A stretch of 64,000 nt of DNA from Allosphingosinicella vermicomposti (GCF_003012815.1 NZ_PXYJ01000002.1:434001-498000), one strand, 5' to 3'; positions 35,887 to 45,051 are shown, counted from the stretch's first letter. Program-made: numbers and translations. The notes: a model not told the origin generated them from the sequence alone.

Positions 35887-37089
35887 ATGACCGATCTCTT
35901 TTCCAAATTCGATCCGCTGATCGCCGAGCGTCAGGCCCTGCTCGACACGGGCGTGCGCGATCCCTTTGCCATCGTCATGGACAGGGTGCTTTCCCCGACG
36001 CAGGCGATCATCCAGGGCAAGGAAACCATCCTCCTTGGCACCTATAATTATATGGGCATGACCTTCGATCCCGACGTGATCGAAGCGGGGAAGAAGGCGC
36101 TCGACGAATTTGGCTCCGGCACCACGGGCAGCCGCGTCCTCAACGGCACCTATCAGGGCCATAAGGCGTGCGAGGACGCGCTGAAGGAATTTTACGGCAC
36201 GAAGCACGCCATGGTCTTTTCGACCGGCTATCAGGCGAACCTCGGCCTCATGTCCACGATTGCGGGCAAGGACGATTACATCATCCTCGACGCCGACAGC
36301 CACGCCTCCATCTATGACGGCTGCGCGCTCGGTAACGCGAACATCGTCCGCTTCCGCCACAATAGCGTCGAAGATCTCGACAAGCGCCTTGGCCGCCTGC
36401 CCGCCGAGGGCGGACGCCTCGTCGTCCTCGAAGGCGTCTATTCGATGCTTGGCGACATCGCGCCGCTCAAAGAAATGGTCGCGGTCGCCAAGAAACATGG
36501 CGCCATGATCGCCGTCGACGAGGCCCACGGCATGGGCTTTTTCGGCGCCAATGGCCGCGGCGTGTTCGAGGAAGCGGGCGTGGAAGCCGACGTCGATTTC
36601 GTCATCGGCACCTTCTCGAAATCGGTCGGCACGGTCGGCGGCTTCATCGTTTCGAACCACCCGAAGTTCGACGTGCTGCGCCTCGTCTGCCGCCCCTATG
36701 TCTTCACCGCTTCGCTGCCGCCGAGCGTCGTCGCGACCGCCGCGACCTCGATCCGCAAGCTCATGCATGCGGAGAATAAGCGCGCGCACCTTTGGAAGAA
36801 CAGCAAGCGCCTCCACCAGGGCCTGCGTGACCTCGGCTATAACATCGCGACCAAGGAAGCCGAAAGCGCGATCATCGCCGTCCTCCTTCCCGATCAGGAA
36901 AAGGCCGTGATGACCTGGCAGGCTCTGCTCGAACAGGGCGTCTATGTGAACATGGCCCGCCCGCCCGCGACGCCCGCCGGCATGTTCCTGCTGCGCTGCT
37001 CGCTCTGCGCCGAGCATACGGACGAGCAGGTCGATCTGATCCTCGAGCGTTTCGCCAATGCGGGGCGGATTGCCGGGGTTATTGGTTAA
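35887..37089 (+). CDS. spt: Serine palmitoyltransferase
   Basis: A PLP enzyme that condenses L-serine with an acyl thioester to 3-ketodihydrosphingosine, the first step of sphingolipid synthesis. 400 residues, alpha-oxoamine synthase family. The PLP-site residues are H139 (DSHASIYDGC), D211 and H214 (VDEAHGMGFFG) and the Schiff-base K245 (GTFSKSVGTVGG). Each is exactly 20 below the residue numbers known for the soluble Sphingomonas paucimobilis enzyme (H159, D231, H234, K265). This separates it from 5-aminolevulinate or AON synthases. No membrane helix is present, as expected for the bacterial form. Confidence 0.95.
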   Translation: MTDLFSKFDPLIAERQALLDTGVRDPFAIVMDRVLSPTQAIIQGKETILLGTYNYMGMTFDPDVIEAGKKALDEFGSGTTGSRVLNGTYQGHKACEDALKEFYGTKHAMVFSTGYQANLGLMSTIAGKDDYIILDADSHASIYDGCALGNANIVRFRHNSVEDLDKRLGRLPAEGGRLVVLEGVYSMLGDIAPLKEMVAVAKKHGAMIAVDEAHGMGFFGANGRGVFEEAGVEADVDFVIGTFSKSVGTVGGFIVSNHPKFDVLRLVCRPYVFTASLPPSVVATAATSIRKLMHAENKRAHLWKNSKRLHQGLRDLGYNIATKEAESAIIAVLLPDQEKAVMTWQALLEQGVYVNMARPPATPAGMFLLRCSLCAEHTDEQVDLILERFANAGRIAGVIG

Positions 37090-37105
37090 GCTCCTCCTTT
37101 TCCAC

Positions 37106-37188
37106 GTCACCCCGGCGAAAGCCGGGGTCTCATGACGAAAAGGGCGCTTAATTCCCGACTAGATTCCGGCTTTCGCCGGAATGACGCA
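37106..37188. repeat. Intergenic palindromic element (ATTCCGGC family)
   Basis: CACCCCGGCGAAAGCCGGGG-TCTC on the left and AGATTCCGGCTTTCGCCGGA-ATGACG on the right. The right half is nearly identical to the block embedded in gspG. Confidence 0.85.
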
Positions 37189-37295
37189 TTTGTGGCTAGA
37201 CGTGCGGTTCAGACGCCTTCCAATTGAGGCCAATCGAGAAATACGGGGATTTTCCGCCGCTTTCTCTTGCCAGCCGCTTGGGTTAAGGTGGGCTG

Positions 37296-39305
37296 ATGTC
37301 TGACGAGGATCTGGACGGCCGGGCCGAGGGGCCATCCGCTGGCTGGCGCCGGGGATGGGCGAGCATCGGTGCCATTCTGGCTACCCTCGCGCTCATCGGC
37401 CTCGTCACCATGGTCACGCTGACCAATCAGGCGCGGGACCGGGCGCTCGATTGGGAGCGGCATACCTATGACGTGATGCTGCTCACCCGCACGGTAGACG
37501 CCAGCATCGCCCGCTCCGAGGCGGCGCTTGGCCGTTACGTCCTCGACGAACAGCGGACGACCGGCACGATCTATTATAATGAATGGCGCCTCGCCGCGCG
37601 GCAGATCGACCAGTTGCAGAAGCTCGTCAATCGCGACGGCGCGCAGGCAACGCGCGTCGACGAGCTTAAAAAGGTGTTTGAGGAACGCGGCGCCGAGCTC
37701 GCCACCGCGGCGGCGCAGGCGGCGCGCGGCAAGGAAGCGGGCGGTGTCCCCTATTTCTATCAGGCGGGCATGTCGAAGACCGGCCCGGCGCTGCGCGGCA
37801 AGCTCGACGAAATCGCGCGCAACGAGCAAGAGGCACTGCGCCAGCGCATGGCCGAAACCAGTATGTTCGCGCAGCAAGCCGATCAGCTCACCAACTGGCT
37901 GAGCTGGATCGGCATTTTCATCGCCATTGCCGCTATCGCCTTGGGCGCTGCGGCCTTCCGCGCCGCCTCGCAATGGCTGGCGGCGCGCCGGGAGGCGGAT
38001 GACGAATTTCGCCGCGCGGGCGCCCTTGAATATGCAGTCGCCGAACGCACGCGCGAGCTTCGCGAGGCGAACGAGCGGCTGCGTGAGGAAGCCGCAGAGC
38101 GCGCCGCTGCCGAAGCGCAGCTCCATCAGGTGCAGAAGATGGAGGCGGTCGGCCAGCTGACCGGCGGCATCGCGCACGATTTCAACAATATGCTTGCCGT
38201 CATCGTCGGCGGCCTTGATCTTGCGAAGCGCAAGCTCGGCGTCTCGCGTGAAGAGGCGGAGATGCAGATCGATCACGCGATGGAAGGCGCGACGCGCGCA
38301 GCCGCCCTCACCCGCCGCCTCCTCGCCTTCGCGCGGTCTGAACCCTTGCTGCCGAAGGGGATCGCGCCCGCAGCGCTCGTCCGCAATATGCTGGACCTGG
38401 TCGACCGCGCGATCGGCGAACGGATCGTGGTGGAAACGCGATTACCGGTCGATGCTTGGCACGTTTGGGCGGACTCCAGCCAGCTTGAGAATGCGATCCT
38501 CAACCTTTGCGTCAACGCGCGCGACGCGATGGGCGGCGAAGGGACGCTGATTATCGGTGTCGATCAGGTGGCGCTAAAAGATAGTGAAGTCGGCAAGCTG
38601 CCGTCGGGCGATTATGTGCGGATCAGCGTCGAAGACAGCGGTTGCGGCATCCCGCCCGAACATCTCGCGCGCGTCGCCGAACCCTTCTTCACCACCAAGC
38701 CCGTCGGCAAGGGCACCGGTCTTGGCCTCAGCCAGATATTCGGGTTCGCGCGCCAGTCCGGCGGCGACATCGCCATCCAATCGGACGTGGGAGTGGGCAC
38801 GATCGTGTCGATCTTGCTGCCGCGCGCTAAAGAAGGGACCTTGCGCCAATCCGCTACGGCGCCGGTACAAGAGGGCGGAGCCGATCCACAATTCCTGCCC
38901 GACAATATGGCCATATTGGTCGTGGAGGACGACCCCCGCGTCAGCCGCGCGACGACAGGGGCGCTCAAGGAATTGGGCTATGATCCCGTCGCCTGTTCGG
39001 GCGGCACGGAAGCTTTGGCAATTCTTGAGCGACGGCGTGATATCGCACTCGTCATCACCGACGTGATGATGCCGGAAATGACGGGGCCGCAGCTCGCGCG
39101 CGCCATTGCCGAGCTATATCCCCATGTCGCATTGCTGTTCGTCACCGGATTTGTTGGCGAAGCCGGCGATGCGGACGAGCTGGCGGGCTACGATATCGTA
39201 CGAAAGCCGTTCACGATCCCGGTCCTCGCGAGCGCCGTCCAGGCCGCCCTCGCCCGCCGGGTCAGCGGATTGCCCGTCCCTTCAGCAACCGAGGCAGCAG
39301 AATAA
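37296..39305 (+). CDS. Hybrid sensor histidine kinase with CHASE3-like input
   Basis: A 669-residue membrane sensor. TM1 is about 23-43. A periplasmic helical CHASE3-like domain (RTVDASIARSEAALGRYVLD) runs to about 195, and TM2 is at about 200-220. A coiled linker with ERTRELREANERLREEAAER follows. HisKA has phospho-acceptor H294 in LTGGIAHDFNNML, HATPase has N-box NLCVNARDAM and GTGLGLSQIFGF, and a receiver domain carries D589 in VITDVMMPEM. Such kinases with a fused receiver often act in general stress or cell-cycle phosphorelays. The partner is unknown. The last 44 bp overlap the convergent next gene. Confidence 0.92.
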   Translation: MSDEDLDGRAEGPSAGWRRGWASIGAILATLALIGLVTMVTLTNQARDRALDWERHTYDVMLLTRTVDASIARSEAALGRYVLDEQRTTGTIYYNEWRLAARQIDQLQKLVNRDGAQATRVDELKKVFEERGAELATAAAQAARGKEAGGVPYFYQAGMSKTGPALRGKLDEIARNEQEALRQRMAETSMFAQQADQLTNWLSWIGIFIAIAAIALGAAAFRAASQWLAARREADDEFRRAGALEYAVAERTRELREANERLREEAAERAAAEAQLHQVQKMEAVGQLTGGIAHDFNNMLAVIVGGLDLAKRKLGVSREEAEMQIDHAMEGATRAAALTRRLLAFARSEPLLPKGIAPAALVRNMLDLVDRAIGERIVVETRLPVDAWHVWADSSQLENAILNLCVNARDAMGGEGTLIIGVDQVALKDSEVGKLPSGDYVRISVEDSGCGIPPEHLARVAEPFFTTKPVGKGTGLGLSQIFGFARQSGGDIAIQSDVGVGTIVSILLPRAKEGTLRQSATAPVQEGGADPQFLPDNMAILVVEDDPRVSRATTGALKELGYDPVACSGGTEALAILERRRDIALVITDVMMPEMTGPQLARAIAELYPHVALLFVTGFVGEAGDADELAGYDIVRKPFTIPVLASAVQAALARRVSGLPVPSATEAAE

Positions 39306-40155
39306 ACGCCGCGACGAGCGGTACTTTGCGATGCCAGGGGCGGATGCGGATGCTCGTCCCGGCGTGGCGATTGATCTTCCATGCGAGATAATCGATGCCG
39401 CCTGCGAAGGTGAAGCTCGCCTTGGCAAGACGCAGGACGGACAGCCACTTCCCCTTTCGCTGCATCTTCCGCCACCGCCGCGTCATGATGTCATGGGAAG
39501 GGAGCGTGTTCCGTCTGACGGTCTCAAGGGCGGCCTTGCCGAATTGTTCGTAGCGCGACCGGTCCGCTTCGACGACGTCAGATGAGCGCGACTTTCGCTC
39601 GGCCCTCAATTCCGCGCCATAGGTCAATGCGAAACCGCGCTTCCACACATCATCCGGCGCCGGTTCTGCGTTATCCGCGATCATTGGCAGGGTGAACTCG
39701 AACAAGGTGGGTGCAGCCTGCGCGACGCTTTCGACCACCTTCTGTCGCGCTTCATCATCTTTCGCCCACACTAGGCGTGCGGGCTGCGCGAAGCGGGCCC
39801 AGACCGAAACGCTTCGGGCGTCCAAACCGGTTTCGCGCTGAAAATCCGCCTCGCTCAGCACCGCATATTTAGCGGCGAGCCCATGATGTTCGAAAGGGAA
39901 GACATTGGGCGGGATGAGGCTGTTCGCCGTCGCCAGCCATCGGCGGCCATAAGCGGCGCGATAATCCGAAACGATCAGGTAGAAATCGAGCATCTGCCCA
40001 TCGAGCTCGGCAGTGCGCAAGCAGGAGCCGTAGAAGAGAACGGCACGAGCCGCACCCGGATAGAGGGCCGCGATCGCCTCAGCCATCGCTGCAACGCGCG
40101 GCTGGACGGGCTCGGCAAGCTCCGCCGCGACGAGGGACGTCAGGGCCGGGGTCAC
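39262..40155 (-). CDS. Nucleotidyltransferase-fold protein of the lipid-kinase pair
   Basis: A 297-residue protein with a nucleotidyltransferase-like N-terminus: FYGSCLRTAELDGQMLDFYLIVSDY has the GS motif and one catalytic Asp. The second acidic residue of the canonical D-x-D is Tyr, so the chemistry may differ or be lost. The C-terminal 100 residues are basic with a possible membrane-associated segment (VPLVAAFILLPRLL). Its ATG overlaps... the stop of the upstream lipid kinase (40152-40155), so the two are co-translated. A phospholipid- or ceramide-headgroup step is a reasonable guess from context. Confidence 0.72.
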   Translation of the reverse strand: MTPALTSLVAAELAEPVQPRVAAMAEAIAALYPGAARAVLFYGSCLRTAELDGQMLDFYLIVSDYRAAYGRRWLATANSLIPPNVFPFEHHGLAAKYAVLSEADFQRETGLDARSVSVWARFAQPARLVWAKDDEARQKVVESVAQAAPTLFEFTLPMIADNAEPAPDDVWKRGFALTYGAELRAERKSRSSDVVEADRSRYEQFGKAALETVRRNTLPSHDIMTRRWRKMQRKGKWLSVLRLAKASFTFAGGIDYLAWKINRHAGTSIRIRPWHRKVPLVAAFILLPRLLKGRAIR

Positions 40156-41123
40156 GCCGCGAGGCGGAGAAAAGGCACCGGCGCGGTATGTTTGAGGATG
40201 ATCGGCGCGCCGTCATTCGCCTCAAACAATTCGCCGTCGAGGATCACGCTGGAATGATCGCCCTCGATCAAGATTTCGTCGCCGCGCTGGACATGGACGC
40301 CGGTCAAGTGACGGCGGCCGAGCTTGCCCATGATCGCGGCAATGCCCGCCCGGGCCATGGCGGCAAAACGGCCCTCGACAACCAGCATCTGAAGCGCACC
40401 CTTCTTGCCGCCGCCTTGGGGCGTATGGCCGCCGAGCAGCAACCGCTCCAGCGTCGTTACCATCATGAAGGCGAAGCGTCCCTGGATCTGGCCTTGCCGC
40501 ATGACGGAAATCGTGACCGGCTTCGGGCGCGGCGGCAGGAAGGCGAAGCGCAGGCCCAGGAACAGGGACAGAAACAAAGCCAATGCCGTCAACGCGTGGC
40601 TAAACCCGTTTGGAAGGCCCAAAGGATAGATTTTGTGGCGGCAGAACAGGATCGTATCGGCCAATCCCGCGCCGCCCAGAAACATGCCGAGCACAGGCCG
40701 CGCCGCTGCGCCACCCGACAAGGAAATCAGCTCGCGTGAGACGATATGCGGCGCAAGATCGGCGCGGGCGATTTCCAGTACCCGTTCAAGCGCGGTGAGC
40801 GGATCGCCCACAGCGCCGAGATCGAGGGCAATCAGGTTGGTCTTGCCGTTGGGAAGAACGGCGACCGGCGGCGGGGCATCGCCAAAATGCCCGCCTTGGT
40901 AAAGTTCGGTCAGGGCTGCCTGAACCGTGCCGTCGCCGCCGTTGATGACCAGCACCTTGGGATCGACACGAGCAATAGTTCGCAGCGCAAGGCCGATCTG
41001 GCTCACATCTTCCACCTCATAATGGAAGATGTCTTCGTGCCGCGCGCAAAAGCTCCGCACCTCCGGCAGCAGGGACTTATTTCCCGTCGACCGCGGATTG
41101 GAAAGGAGCGCGACTCTAGCCAT
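40152..41123 (-). CDS. Diacylglycerol/ceramide kinase-family lipid kinase
   Basis: A 323-residue lipid kinase of the DAGK/sphingosine-kinase superfamily. The nucleotide-binding motif VINGGDGTVQAAL (GGDGT) and the following LPNGKTNLIALDLG are present, then FLGGAGLADTI and a C-terminal beta-sandwich with ILIEGDHSSVILDGELFEA. The Caulobacter ceramide kinase CpgB belongs to this superfamily. The closeness to serine palmitoyltransferase suggests a sphingolipid substrate, but diacylglycerol remains possible. Overlaps the downstream nucleotidyltransferase-like gene by 4 bp. Confidence 0.8.
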   Translation of the reverse strand: MARVALLSNPRSTGNKSLLPEVRSFCARHEDIFHYEVEDVSQIGLALRTIARVDPKVLVINGGDGTVQAALTELYQGGHFGDAPPPVAVLPNGKTNLIALDLGAVGDPLTALERVLEIARADLAPHIVSRELISLSGGAAARPVLGMFLGGAGLADTILFCRHKIYPLGLPNGFSHALTALALFLSLFLGLRFAFLPPRPKPVTISVMRQGQIQGRFAFMMVTTLERLLLGGHTPQGGGKKGALQMLVVEGRFAAMARAGIAAIMGKLGRRHLTGVHVQRGDEILIEGDHSSVILDGELFEANDGAPIILKHTAPVPFLRLAA

Positions 41124-41125
41124 TC

Positions 41126-41620
41126 TTATCCCTTGACTGGCCTGATCGAAAGGCCGTTGCGATAGTTCATCACGACGTTGATCCGCGTCACGCCTTCGCC
41201 GGCGTTGAACGCGACCTTGCTGTAAGCTGGCTTCAAATTGGTCAGGGATAAATTGGGGTTGCCAGAAAAGCCGCCGCCATCGCTCCAGCCCGATTTGCCG
41301 TCGCCATTGGCGTCATGCCGTACCGCGATCGCATAACGGCCGGCCTTGGGCACCGCGATGCAGACCGGCATGGATGATCCGCGCGCGGACACTTCTACCC
41401 GGCGCATCTTCTTGCCCTTGGCAAGGAAATCGGCCGGATTGCTGCCGTAAAGCTGGACCCGCACCTTGCCGACATTGTTCTTGAGGCCGCTGACATTGAC
41501 GAGAACGGCAGGGCCGTTGCCGCTGTTGCACGATGCCGCGTCGGAGCCGACGGCACTCTGCGCCGCGGCCGGAACCGCAAGCAGCATAGCCGCTGCGGCG
41601 AGGGACATCAGTTTGAACAT
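41126..41620 (-). CDS. Exported DUF2141-domain protein
   Basis: A 164-residue secreted protein; signal peptide MFKLMSLAAAAMLLAVPAAAQ. The DUF2141 body has VNVSGLKNNVGKVRVQLYGS, the Asp-rich turn HDANGDGKSGWSDGGGFSGN and VVMNYRNG near the end. The start is ATG 41620 with AGGAGC upstream; a GTG ten codons earlier is less likely. Two bases separate its stop from the lipid-kinase start, so it leads a three-gene minus-strand operon. Function of the family is unknown. Confidence 0.82.
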   Translation of the reverse strand: MFKLMSLAAAAMLLAVPAAAQSAVGSDAASCNSGNGPAVLVNVSGLKNNVGKVRVQLYGSNPADFLAKGKKMRRVEVSARGSSMPVCIAVPKAGRYAIAVRHDANGDGKSGWSDGGGFSGNPNLSLTNLKPAYSKVAFNAGEGVTRINVVMNYRNGLSIRPVKG

Positions 41621-41746
41621 GACCAAGACGCTCCTGGAAGCTATAGCCACCCGCCTGTTGGCGTGATCGCCGAGTTGACTCAGCCCCCTGAGCTTTCAAA
41701 GTGGGTGAAGGTTGCGGCCAAAATGTGGTCAAGGGACGTCTAAAAG

Positions 41747-42958
41747 TTGAGAATTGGCACGCAAATCGACCGCTATCTCGCCCGCCTGATTGCGGTGCCG
41801 TTGCTTGCGACCCTCGTTCTCGCCGCCATGCTTCTGCTCCTGGACAAGATGCTGCGCCTTTTCGACTTCGTGGTGACTGAGGGCGGCCCTGTCGGCGTCG
41901 TGTGGAAGATGCTGGCGAACCTCATCCCCGAATATCTTTCGCTTGGCATCCCCATCGGACTGATGCTGGGCATCCTGCTTGCCTTCCGCAAGCTCGCTTT
42001 ATCGTCGGAACTCGATACGCTGCGTGGCGTCGGCCTGGGTTATGGCCAGCTGCTTCGCGCGCCCTATCTCTACACTTTCGCGTTAATGGCGCTCAACCTC
42101 GCCATCGTGGGCTTCGTGCAGCCTTATGCGCGTTATGCCTATGAGGGGTTACGCTACGAATTGCGATCGGGCGCACTTGGCGCTTCGATCAAGGTTGGCG
42201 AATTCACCAATCTCGGCAAGCGGATGACCGTGCGGATCGAGCGAACCGCCGATGAAGGGCGGCGCCTTTACAGCGTTTTCGTCCGCGCGGATTCCGATGA
42301 TGGCAAGACGCTCGCGGTGACTGCCGACGAGGGCCAGTTCCTTGCAACCGACGATCCCGACACGATCCTCCTGCGCCTTAAGGACGGCCGCCTCGTCCAT
42401 GACGCGCCGGACTACAGGGTTCCGCGCGTGCTCAGCTTTGCCAATCACGATCTCCCCATCGACCTTCCGGTAATCGAAGCGTTTCGCAACCGGGGCGATG
42501 GCGATGTCGAGCTGACGATCCCGGAATTGATGCGGATCGGGCGGGACGACCGGGTGAGCGAGGATCGCCGGGACGAAGTACGCGCCAATTTCCATTTCCG
42601 GGTGGTGGAGGTGGCGATGATGCTCCTCCTCCCCCTCCTTGCCGTCGCCTTGGCGGTACCGCCGAAGCGGTCGACGTCGGGCCTTGGCATCTTCCTGTCG
42701 ATCGTAATGGTCGTCACCTACCACAAGGTGAACCAATATGCCGAGCAGATGGGCGCGCAGGGTCGGATCGACCCGATCATCGCCCTTTGGGTGCCGTTCT
42801 TCCTGTTTGCGGCGCTCATCCTGTGGATGTTCCACACCCTCGCGTACAAGCCGGGCGGCCAGCCGATCGGCGCGCTTGAAAGAGGGGCCGCCAAGGTTGG
42901 CAAGGCGATCGGTTCGATCCTGAAACTCCGCTTCCGCCGGGGAGCCGCCACGGCATGA
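41747..42958 (+). CDS. lptF: LptF-type permease (LPS/lipid export)
   Basis: An inner-membrane permease of the YjgP/YjgQ (LptF/LptG) family, 403 residues with the family topology. Helices are near residues 14-34 and 60-85 (LIPEYLSLGIPIGLMLGILLAF) and 100-120, followed by a large periplasmic beta-jellyroll (about 130-265), then three C-terminal helices. The family normally extracts LPS with the LptB ATPase. In sphingomonads glycosphingolipid replaces LPS as a main outer-leaflet lipid. The frame begins with TTG at 41747. Overlaps lptG by 4 bp. Confidence 0.88.
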   Translation: MRIGTQIDRYLARLIAVPLLATLVLAAMLLLLDKMLRLFDFVVTEGGPVGVVWKMLANLIPEYLSLGIPIGLMLGILLAFRKLALSSELDTLRGVGLGYGQLLRAPYLYTFALMALNLAIVGFVQPYARYAYEGLRYELRSGALGASIKVGEFTNLGKRMTVRIERTADEGRRLYSVFVRADSDDGKTLAVTADEGQFLATDDPDTILLRLKDGRLVHDAPDYRVPRVLSFANHDLPIDLPVIEAFRNRGDGDVELTIPELMRIGRDDRVSEDRRDEVRANFHFRVVEVAMMLLLPLLAVALAVPPKRSTSGLGIFLSIVMVVTYHKVNQYAEQMGAQGRIDPIIALWVPFFLFAALILWMFHTLAYKPGGQPIGALERGAAKVGKAIGSILKLRFRRGAATA

Positions 42959-44052
42959 TGAATGTTCATTTCTTCCCGTCGAAACGCATCGCCTTCTACA
43001 TGGCGAAGCTGTTCGTATTGCGAAGCCTCGCGGTTCTCGCCGCCCTCGTCATCATCCTGCAGACGCTCGACCTTCTCGGCGAATCCGGAAAGATCCTCGC
43101 CGTTGAGGGCAACGGTGATCCGGAGCTATGGCGATATGTGTCGCTACGTGTGCCTCAGCTCGTTTCCCGCTTCCTGCCTTTTTCCGTGCTGCTCGGCACG
43201 CTCATCACCCTCGCGACCCTCAACCAGAATAGCGAAGTGGTGAGCATGAAGGCCGCCGGAATATCGGCCCACCAGATCATCGCGCCTTTGATGGTCGCGA
43301 GCCTGGGCATTGCCGCCTTCACCTTCGTGTTTCAGGAACGTGTGGTGACGCGCGCCACGGCCGAGCTCAACCGCTGGACGAAGGTGGATTACGGCCCGGT
43401 CCCGCCTGACAGCGGCACGCTGACCGACGTCTGGGTGCGCCATGGCGACGACATAATTTTTGCTGGCGAGGTCACTGGCAAAGGCGCGGCGACGCGGCTT
43501 GCCAACGTGAAAGTCTATGAGCGCGAGGGCGGGACGCTTCGCGCGATCATCGAGGCGCAGCGGGGCGTTCCCGTCAATCAAGGATGGCGACTTGAGCAGG
43601 CGCGCCGCTTCGACGTGACGGCGGGCACGGAAACGCAGGCTGCGGCGATCGACCTTCCCAATGATGCGGAGCCCGACCAGTTCACCCTCGCCCGCGTCGA
43701 TGCGGGGGAGATGGATTTCATGACGCTTCGCGCCGCAATTGCGGACCTTAAAGTCGCGGGTCGGCCGACAGGGCCGCTGGAAGCGGGTTTATGGCACAAG
43801 CTGTCGGGTCCGCTGTCTGCAGTATTAATGCCGCTCCTCGCCGGAATCGCGGCGTTCGGCCTTGCCCGTTCCGGCCAGCTCTTCATTCGCGCCGTGGCGG
43901 GCATGGCATTGGGTTTCGCCTATTTCGTGGTCGACAATTTCGCGCTGGCGATGGGAAATTTCGGGGCTTACCCACCGGTGCTCGCGGCGTGGGCGCCGTT
44001 TTTCCTGTTTCTGCTGATCGGCGAAACGGTGCTGGTGCGGACCGAGGAATGA
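42955..44052 (+). CDS. lptG: LptG-type permease (LPS/lipid export)
   Basis: The second half-permease, 365 residues. TM1 is in residues 14-36 (MAKLFVLRSLAVLAALVIIL), TM2-3 lie near 60-125 (LPFSVLLGTLITLATLNQNSE is the typical cytoplasmic coupling region before VSMKAAGIS), then the periplasmic domain and three C-terminal helices ending LFLLIGETVLVRTEE. Paired with lptF by an ATGA overlap, as in the normal LptBFG complex. No LptB ATPase is in the window. Confidence 0.9.
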   Translation: MMNVHFFPSKRIAFYMAKLFVLRSLAVLAALVIILQTLDLLGESGKILAVEGNGDPELWRYVSLRVPQLVSRFLPFSVLLGTLITLATLNQNSEVVSMKAAGISAHQIIAPLMVASLGIAAFTFVFQERVVTRATAELNRWTKVDYGPVPPDSGTLTDVWVRHGDDIIFAGEVTGKGAATRLANVKVYEREGGTLRAIIEAQRGVPVNQGWRLEQARRFDVTAGTETQAAAIDLPNDAEPDQFTLARVDAGEMDFMTLRAAIADLKVAGRPTGPLEAGLWHKLSGPLSAVLMPLLAGIAAFGLARSGQLFIRAVAGMALGFAYFVVDNFALAMGNFGAYPPVLAAWAPFFLFLLIGETVLVRTEE

Positions 44053-44200
44053 CGGGTGCTATCCCACTGAGTCTCTCACGCAACACCCACGGAAATCCCC
44101 ACTTTCGTCCTATTGCTGCCTTATTGCCATTTCATGACGAAGACACATATGGGCTCGCATAAAGTGGCAATTGCCGGGGCCGACACGTGAAGGATTTGTT

Positions 44201-44977
44201 GTGAAAAGCGCCGAAACCCTGCGTCCCGGCTTCTGGAACCGGTCGCACCACCTCGACAAGATGACGCTGAAAGAGCTGGTCGTCGCCTATTTCCAATATC
44301 CGGCGATCATCGCCTATCTGTCGCTGTCGGCGATCGCGCTGGCCTTCTTCGTTTCGCACCCGGCGCCGATCGTCCCCTCACTTCTTGCCGTTGGCGTTTC
44401 GATGTTGGCCTATCCACTGGCCTGGTATCTGCTGCATCGCTGGGTGCTGCATAGCCGCTGGATGTTCAAGGTGCCCGCATTGGCCTCAACCTGGAAGCGC
44501 ATCCATTACGATCATCATCAGGATCCGAACCACCTGGAAGTGCTGTTCGGCGCGCTTCACACGACCTTGCCGACAATCGCGCTTGTCACCGCGCCGCTTG
44601 GCTATTGGATCGGCAGCTTCTGGAATGCAGGGTTGAGCGGTGCGGCCATCGCCTTTGCAACCGGCCTGCTCACCACCTGCTTCTACGAATTCTGCCACTG
44701 TATTCAGCATCTGGCCTACAAGCCGAAGTCGAAGTGGTTGGCGGAGATGAAGAAGAAGCACATGGCCCACCATTTCCATGACGAAAATGGAAATTACGGC
44801 ATCACCACCTTCTTCTGGGACAAGCTGTTCGGTACGCATTACGACCGCGCCGAGCGTCCGGAAAAAAGCCCGACCGTCTTCAACCTCGGCTACACGCCGG
44901 AGGTCGCGCAGCAATATCCCAAGGTTGCTCAGCTGTCCGGCGGCGTTGCCACGGGCCACCCGCGCCAGCGCGGATAA
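44201..44977 (+). CDS. Sterol-desaturase/fatty-acid-hydroxylase family membrane protein
   Basis: A 258-residue integral membrane di-iron enzyme. Histidine boxes typical of the family are visible: HRWVLH, HYDHHQDPNH, HCIQH and HMAHHFH. Four hydrophobic helices separate them. The family hydroxylates sterols, fatty acids or sphingolipids. The neighbourhood suggests hydroxylation of a ceramide fatty acid or sphingoid base, which fits the 2-hydroxy fatty acids of sphingomonad glycosphingolipids (inference). Start: GTG 44201 with GAAGGA seven bases upstream, preferred over a TTG ten codons earlier. Confidence 0.87.
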   Translation: MKSAETLRPGFWNRSHHLDKMTLKELVVAYFQYPAIIAYLSLSAIALAFFVSHPAPIVPSLLAVGVSMLAYPLAWYLLHRWVLHSRWMFKVPALASTWKRIHYDHHQDPNHLEVLFGALHTTLPTIALVTAPLGYWIGSFWNAGLSGAAIAFATGLLTTCFYEFCHCIQHLAYKPKSKWLAEMKKKHMAHHFHDENGNYGITTFFWDKLFGTHYDRAERPEKSPTVFNLGYTPEVAQQYPKVAQLSGGVATGHPRQRG

Positions 44978-45051
44978 AGCAAGGCGGCGGGGGCCGCGTA
45001 TTTTTGGTTTCCGCAACGCAACGAAGTGTCGCTTTGTCCGTTCAGCGCGCC

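Noticed and set aside
44120-44172. Imperfect inverted repeat TTGCCA / TGGCAA before the hydroxylase gene as an operator
   Set aside because: Only six perfect base pairs about 34 bp apart; too weak to claim.
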